Shown in pieces: positions 60,360-64,000 of a stretch of 64,000 bases of DNA (positions are counted from its first letter, which is position 1; the number at the start of each line of letters is the position of its first letter). The notes below the pieces were generated by a model. It was not told where the DNA came from and searched no databases. It worked only from the letters and a program-made list of their open reading frames with translations. Position numbers and translations under genes: made by a program. Source of the DNA: BJ22 sp021298375 (GTDB lineage Bacteria > Planctomycetota > Planctomycetia > Pirellulales > Pirellulaceae); contig JBKDOL010000030.1 of the NCBI GenBank assembly GCA_046343015.1, positions 1-64,000 of the forward strand. Reading direction: 5' to 3'.

Positions 60360-62063
60360 TCAGCGGGACTTCATCCCCAGTGCAGGCTTGCCGGGTTCAT
60401 TGGAGCACGTGACCCAGCCTTGAGCGACCAGGCCCTCGAGACAAAGCAGCGATTCCTTGAAAGCCGCGCGCCGGGACATGTCATCGGGAAACATGCCGGA
60501 AATCCGTTGCTTGAGCACGGGCAAAAACCGCTCCAGTTCGCCGGAAGTCTGGAGCGAGGAATAGACGAGCCCGTAGATGCCGGTCAACGGCAACGACCGT
60601 TGGTCTCGCTTGAGAATCGACACAGGCAACACGCGACCTGACTTAATCGTGGAAGAAGTCTCCGGCCGGGCTCCCTCCAGATTGAGCTGAAAGCGATTCA
60701 TTCCGTCGATCAGGAACGTCACATCATCGGCGGAGGTATTCGAGAAGTGTTGCTGGACCATTTTGATTCCGGCCACATTCAAACCGCCGATTGCAACCTG
60801 CCCGGAAACGTCATCGATTCCCCCATTGCTGAGCCAGCGAAATGCCTCCTGTGGCTCGAAACTTAACCCCGAAGCGGCGGCAATGTCGCGGCAATTTTCC
60901 AGAATGTCGGTGAACAGGCCATTGGCGGAATACCAGTACTCGGCAAATTTAATATGCTGCCGAATCCGCCGTGTCTGGATGTCGTGATATTGGGCCCGCA
61001 ACCAGACGGGCGACTGCTCACCTCGCTCCAGTTCCAAAATTGTCGCCGCACAATGCTCGGCGGACGTGTGCGTCAACGTCAGTCCCGCGGCCAAAATTGG
61101 ATCAGCAAACCCGAGCGACTCGCCGACCAGAAACCAGTTTTCCCCACAGCTTTCCGCAGCCACGTACGACCAGTCATTGGCCGTCGAGACTTTGCTCGCG
61201 ACCGTTGCCTTGGACAGGAGCGCGGAGAGTTCCGGCTCTTGAGCCAACGCTTCGTAATACAATTCCTCCGGCCGCTTGCCGCTCTGCTTGTAAAACTCCG
61301 CATTGCAGACCAGCCCAACGCTGGTCCGTCGATCCGAAAGCACGATGTACCAGATCCAGCCAAACGGGACGCTTCGGATCAACACGCGCATCGCTCCGCT
61401 CTCGAGCATTGCACGGTTCAGCCCATCGGCTTCCCAATAGTTCCAGAAAGCGACGTTTCGCAGCAAACTCGGAGCATCCACGGCGATCTCCAAATGCCGG
61501 CGAAGAATTGCCGAATGGCCGCTGGAGTCGATGTAGTACCGGGCTTGAATCCGCCGGCCATCCTCCAGCTCCAAGCCGGTAACACGGCGGTTGGCGCCCA
61601 TGCCGGAAGAGGTCACCCGCATTACCTTGTGTGGCTGGAACAGGGTCGCTCCAAGTTCCTTGGCGTGGTCCAACAAAATCTTGTCGTAGATCGCCCGGTC
61701 GACCTGCAGCGCGACGCGTTGCCGCCAACCCTCGAACTTGGCGGGGCGGGTACGGTCCCCGATTTCCGAGTCCGGGATAAAGCCAAACACCCATGGCGCA
61801 GTCGTCTTTCCCCAGGTGTAGCTCGCGCCGAGCTTGATCGGAAAGTTAGCTGCTTCAATCTTGTCCCAGGCGCCGATCTCGTGCAGCACCCGGCCGATCG
61901 GCGGCAGTTGGCTCTCGCCGACGTGGTCGCGAGGAAACTCCTCCCGCTCAATCACTGCCACCCGAAGGTGCGGCGCATACTTCCTCAGATAGGCGGCGGT
62001 CGTTGAACCGCCCGGACCGCCGCCAATAATCGCCACATCAAAGTCGAGGTTTTCGGCAATCAT
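60360..62063 (-). CDS. Flavin-dependent halogenase-like oxidoreductase
   Basis: 567 aa. FAD fold GGGPGGS (14-20), HVGESQLP as in halogenases, and a candidate catalytic Lys at K77 in FPIKLGASYTWG. The halogenase hallmark WxWxIP is GWIWYIVL (residues 235-242), so the Pro is replaced by Val. GFADPILAAG resembles the FIDPxFSSG segment. The C-terminal 150 residues include helices not found in the shorter halogenases. It may be a true halogenase or a related monooxygenase; the substitution argues for caution. Starts 116 bases before the barrel gene on the same strand. Confidence 0.82.
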   Translation of the reverse strand: MIAENLDFDVAIIGGGPGGSTTAAYLRKYAPHLRVAVIEREEFPRDHVGESQLPPIGRVLHEIGAWDKIEAANFPIKLGASYTWGKTTAPWVFGFIPDSEIGDRTRPAKFEGWRQRVALQVDRAIYDKILLDHAKELGATLFQPHKVMRVTSSGMGANRRVTGLELEDGRRIQARYYIDSSGHSAILRRHLEIAVDAPSLLRNVAFWNYWEADGLNRAMLESGAMRVLIRSVPFGWIWYIVLSDRRTSVGLVCNAEFYKQSGKRPEELYYEALAQEPELSALLSKATVASKVSTANDWSYVAAESCGENWFLVGESLGFADPILAAGLTLTHTSAEHCAATILELERGEQSPVWLRAQYHDIQTRRIRQHIKFAEYWYSANGLFTDILENCRDIAAASGLSFEPQEAFRWLSNGGIDDVSGQVAIGGLNVAGIKMVQQHFSNTSADDVTFLIDGMNRFQLNLEGARPETSSTIKSGRVLPVSILKRDQRSLPLTGIYGLVYSSLQTSGELERFLPVLKQRISGMFPDDMSRRAAFKESLLCLEGLVAQGWVTCSNEPGKPALGMKSR

Positions 62064-62178
62064 GACAATTGAGCTCCAACCGCTGACAAACGGCTTTTAC
62101 GACAGAACTCAGATTGTAATTCATCCGCCCACAGTCCGCCAAATCGGCCGACCGGATTCGGCCCGGCAATCGTCCAGA

Positions 62179-63021
62179 TTATCGGCGGAATCGGAGCCCC
62201 AGGAAAACATTGTGGGAATCGTAACCAAAGTCTCCCAGGCTCACATCAAACGTTTCACTTTCCACATTCAAATGGTCTGCCCCGAGATAGCGGTACTCGG
62301 TGTACAACTCCACTCGTTCGGAAACCGGGTAATTGACGCCTGCCAAAAATTGGTAGGCGAACGAGGAATTCTGGACCAGAAATCGCTCCGCAGCCGTATC
62401 AAAGCTGCCGTCGGCGTACAGTCCGCCGAGCCCACCGCCCAGGTACAAAGCCGGCGAGCCAATGCAGCGTGGACAGGTATCCACAATCAGATTAAACATA
62501 CCGGAATAGCTGTTGATCGTGCCCGCGGCCGGCTCGCGATCACTGAACAGTAACGAGCCCGAGGTGTTAAACTCCTGCTCGAAAAAAGAGCTGACATCGT
62601 TGGCCCGATAGGTGAACTCAAACTCGCTTCGGACGTAATCGATCATCTGCCCGCCGACCGCGAAGCCCGCAGCGTAGCCGTCCCGGAGCTTCGCCCCGGT
62701 GATGAACTCGCTCGTCCCGTTGCCGATTTTGCTCTCGAAATTATCGATGTCCGCGTAGCCGCCAAACAGACTGAGATACTTCTGCTTGTACAAGGGCCCG
62801 CCGCAGGGTGGCTGGCTACAACCCGTCTCTCCACAACCACCTGCCCCGGCTCCATTGCATTCCGCCTGCCCGCATCCGCCATCTTGCGTCGAGCAACGCG
62901 AACGACTCGCCCGGTCAACACCGCCACTCCAAGGCACGCCATTCGAATCTGCCTGATAGCAGTAGCCAACAGCCGGTAACCATGCCAGCAACATCATCCA
63001 GCTAGCAATGAAACGGTTCAT
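62179..63021 (-). CDS. Outer-membrane beta-barrel-like protein
   Basis: 280 aa. Signal peptide (residues 1-21), a Cys-rich linker (about 43-75: CSTQDGGCGQAECNGAG..., CGETGCSQPPCG), then amphipathic beta strands: LSLFGGYADIDNF, FEFTYRAND, ALYLGGGLGGLYADG, ELYTEYRYLGADH, ending in HNVFLGLRFRR. The pattern is that of a small 8-strand OmpA/OmpW-like barrel. Cys-rich N-terminal linkers are common in planctomycete envelope proteins. Lies between the halogenase-like gene and the ligase gene. Confidence 0.8.
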   Translation of the reverse strand: MNRFIASWMMLLAWLPAVGYCYQADSNGVPWSGGVDRASRSRCSTQDGGCGQAECNGAGAGGCGETGCSQPPCGGPLYKQKYLSLFGGYADIDNFESKIGNGTSEFITGAKLRDGYAAGFAVGGQMIDYVRSEFEFTYRANDVSSFFEQEFNTSGSLLFSDREPAAGTINSYSGMFNLIVDTCPRCIGSPALYLGGGLGGLYADGSFDTAAERFLVQNSSFAYQFLAGVNYPVSERVELYTEYRYLGADHLNVESETFDVSLGDFGYDSHNVFLGLRFRR

Positions 63022-63466
63022 GATTCAGCCTTTGCGCGACACAGGAAACGAGTACCTGTAGGTTCTTCGTCACAATCGTTGCAACAGATTGAGTCAGGCT
63101 CCAGAGAATAACAACCCCCAAGTCACCCACACTGCGCTGTCAACCCAAGCCCCGAAGTCTTCGGTGATCTTGGGCTGGACTGCGCCCCTGCGCGTCACGG
63201 CCAAGACAGCGAACGCGGGCTAAGCAAGCCGGGCCCGTAACGGGGTTGGCTTGAGCTGGGGGGCAAAAAGCTGCCGGGGACAGACGAGCCACTGGCGTTG
63301 CCGGCCAGGGAGCGAGCCAGCGTGGCGGCTCCAGCAGGAAGTGAAACTTGGTGGTCAGAACCTAACCTGACCGCAGGAGCGAGCGGCGTCGGACCTCTAG
63401 ATTGCGGCCTGCCTGACCCGCTCGAAATTCAAGCGTAGCTCAAGCGCACGGCGGGCCCGCAGAAGC
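63022..63466. other. Gene-free spacer
   Basis: About 445 bases between two minus-strand genes. Low-complexity G+C-rich sequence with no convincing frame, terminator or repeat. The promoter of the barrel gene should be at its left end. Confidence 0.45.
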
Positions 63467-64000
63467 TTAAACCCCAGCCGTCGTTCGTTCACTGGCGGTG
63501 GCATCCGCCTCCACTTCGGCGACTGTTTGCTGCTTCTTTTCGTCACCGACGATTCCCCCGGCGAACTCGACATCGCCGATTCGCTCGATCACTCGGTACT
63601 TCCTGCGATAGTCGTGGTCAATAAAGTCAACAAACTTGACCCGGAACTCCATCGAGGGGCTCATCTCGGCTTGCAGCTGCTGCCTCGTCGCGGCGGCGAT
63701 CCTATTTTCGTCCGCACCCTGCCGCACGATGAACTGAATCTCCAGCTCACGCTGGTCGCGCTCGTAAACCTTGATTTCAATGATCGCGTCATCGAATTGC
63801 TGGTTGAGCCGATTCACAAACCCGTTGAAAAACGAGGGATAAAACCGGCGGCCCTGGTCGGACATGATAAAGTTCGAGTCTTTGCCTTCAATTTTGGTCA
63901 ACAGGAAACGCTCTTCGCCCTCAGCGTTCTTTACAAACTCGACGTTGGCAATGTCCTTCATCTTGTAACGGATAAAAGGAAAGTCGCTCAGTTCCAGTCG
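63467..64000 (-). CDS. PaaK/CapK-like adenylate-forming ligase (3' part, window-truncated)
   Basis: The final 177 codons of a gene whose 5' part lies beyond 64000. Reading upstream of the ATG at 63961 the frame stays open to the edge and gives LELSDFPFIRYKMKDIANVEF, matching the PLIRYRxGD segment of phenylacetate--CoA ligase-type enzymes, so the ATG is internal and not a start. The remainder (SDQGRRFYPSFFNGFVNRL, AIIEIKVYERDQRELEIQFIV) is the C-terminal lid domain. The end is Glu/Ala/Thr-rich. Substrate unknown. Confidence 0.85.
   Translation of the reverse strand, partial: RLELSDFPFIRYKMKDIANVEFVKNAEGEERFLLTKIEGKDSNFIMSDQGRRFYPSFFNGFVNRLNQQFDDAIIEIKVYERDQRELEIQFIVRQGADENRIAAATRQQLQAEMSPSMEFRVKFVDFIDHDYRRKYRVIERIGDVEFAGGIVGDEKKQQTVAEVEADATASERTTAGV

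Overview
The window is a 64 kb stretch of about 58-60% G+C chromosome from a member of the Planctomycetota, most likely near the Pirellulales. That placement is inferred from gene content: a PEP-CTERM protein, a type I sulfatase, secreted PQQ-type beta-propeller proteins, an SUMF1-like protein, a MoxR/DUF58/vWA (Bat) operon, a PaaK-like ligase and a tetrahydromethanopterin gene (RFAP synthase) in an aerobe-like setting. Coding density is high and both strands are used. No insertion sequence, prophage, CRISPR array or rRNA is visible. One tRNA gene (Ala, anticodon CGC) is present.

Layout: 0-5 kb holds a six-copy 15-bp repeat at the left edge, a polytopic membrane protein, a flagellin with its own terminator and an SUMF1-like protein. 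5-14 kb holds a GT2 glycosyltransferase, an endonuclease/exonuclease/phosphatase-fold protein, a gingipain-like C25 peptidase, an HExxH membrane protein, a YkgJ-type Cys-cluster protein with hisS, and ilvC with a small membrane protein. 14-17 kb holds bioA, nfo (endonuclease IV) and tRNA-Ala.

17.5-25.6 kb is the most striking block: seven co-directional genes for an OleD-like 3-ketoacyl reductase, a FabF-type condensing enzyme, a stand-alone acyl carrier protein, two CrtI/phytoene-desaturase-like flavoproteins, a FabZ dehydratase and a FabI enoyl reductase. They look like a dedicated second type II fatty-acid line coupled to polyene desaturation or saturation, similar in content to the gene sets proposed for ladderane lipids in anammox planctomycetes. 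The product cannot be read from sequence.

25.6-38 kb holds a J-like membrane protein without HPD, a fusion of TrhO (tRNA uridine hydroxylase) with an RluA-type pseudouridine synthase, a PEP-CTERM trypsin-like protease, an SDR, hflX, and a tight operon pabB-pabA-DUF447-RFAP synthase-pdxJ that links 4-aminobenzoate supply to the first committed step of tetrahydromethanopterin synthesis. 38-52 kb holds a large lipoprotein, kdsA with a lipid kinase (outer-membrane/LPS and lipid metabolism), a sulfatase, two secreted beta-propeller proteins, a secreted alkaline phosphatase and a secreted M1 peptidase.

52-64 kb holds a yeast-type (Fcy1-like) cytosine deaminase, the six-gene Bat operon, an RtcB-family RNA ligase bounded by intrinsic terminators, a flavin-dependent halogenase-like oxidoreductase, a beta-barrel protein and the 3' end of a PaaK-like ligase cut by the window edge. 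A recurring feature is short (13-21 bp) tandem duplications in many of the gene-free spacers.
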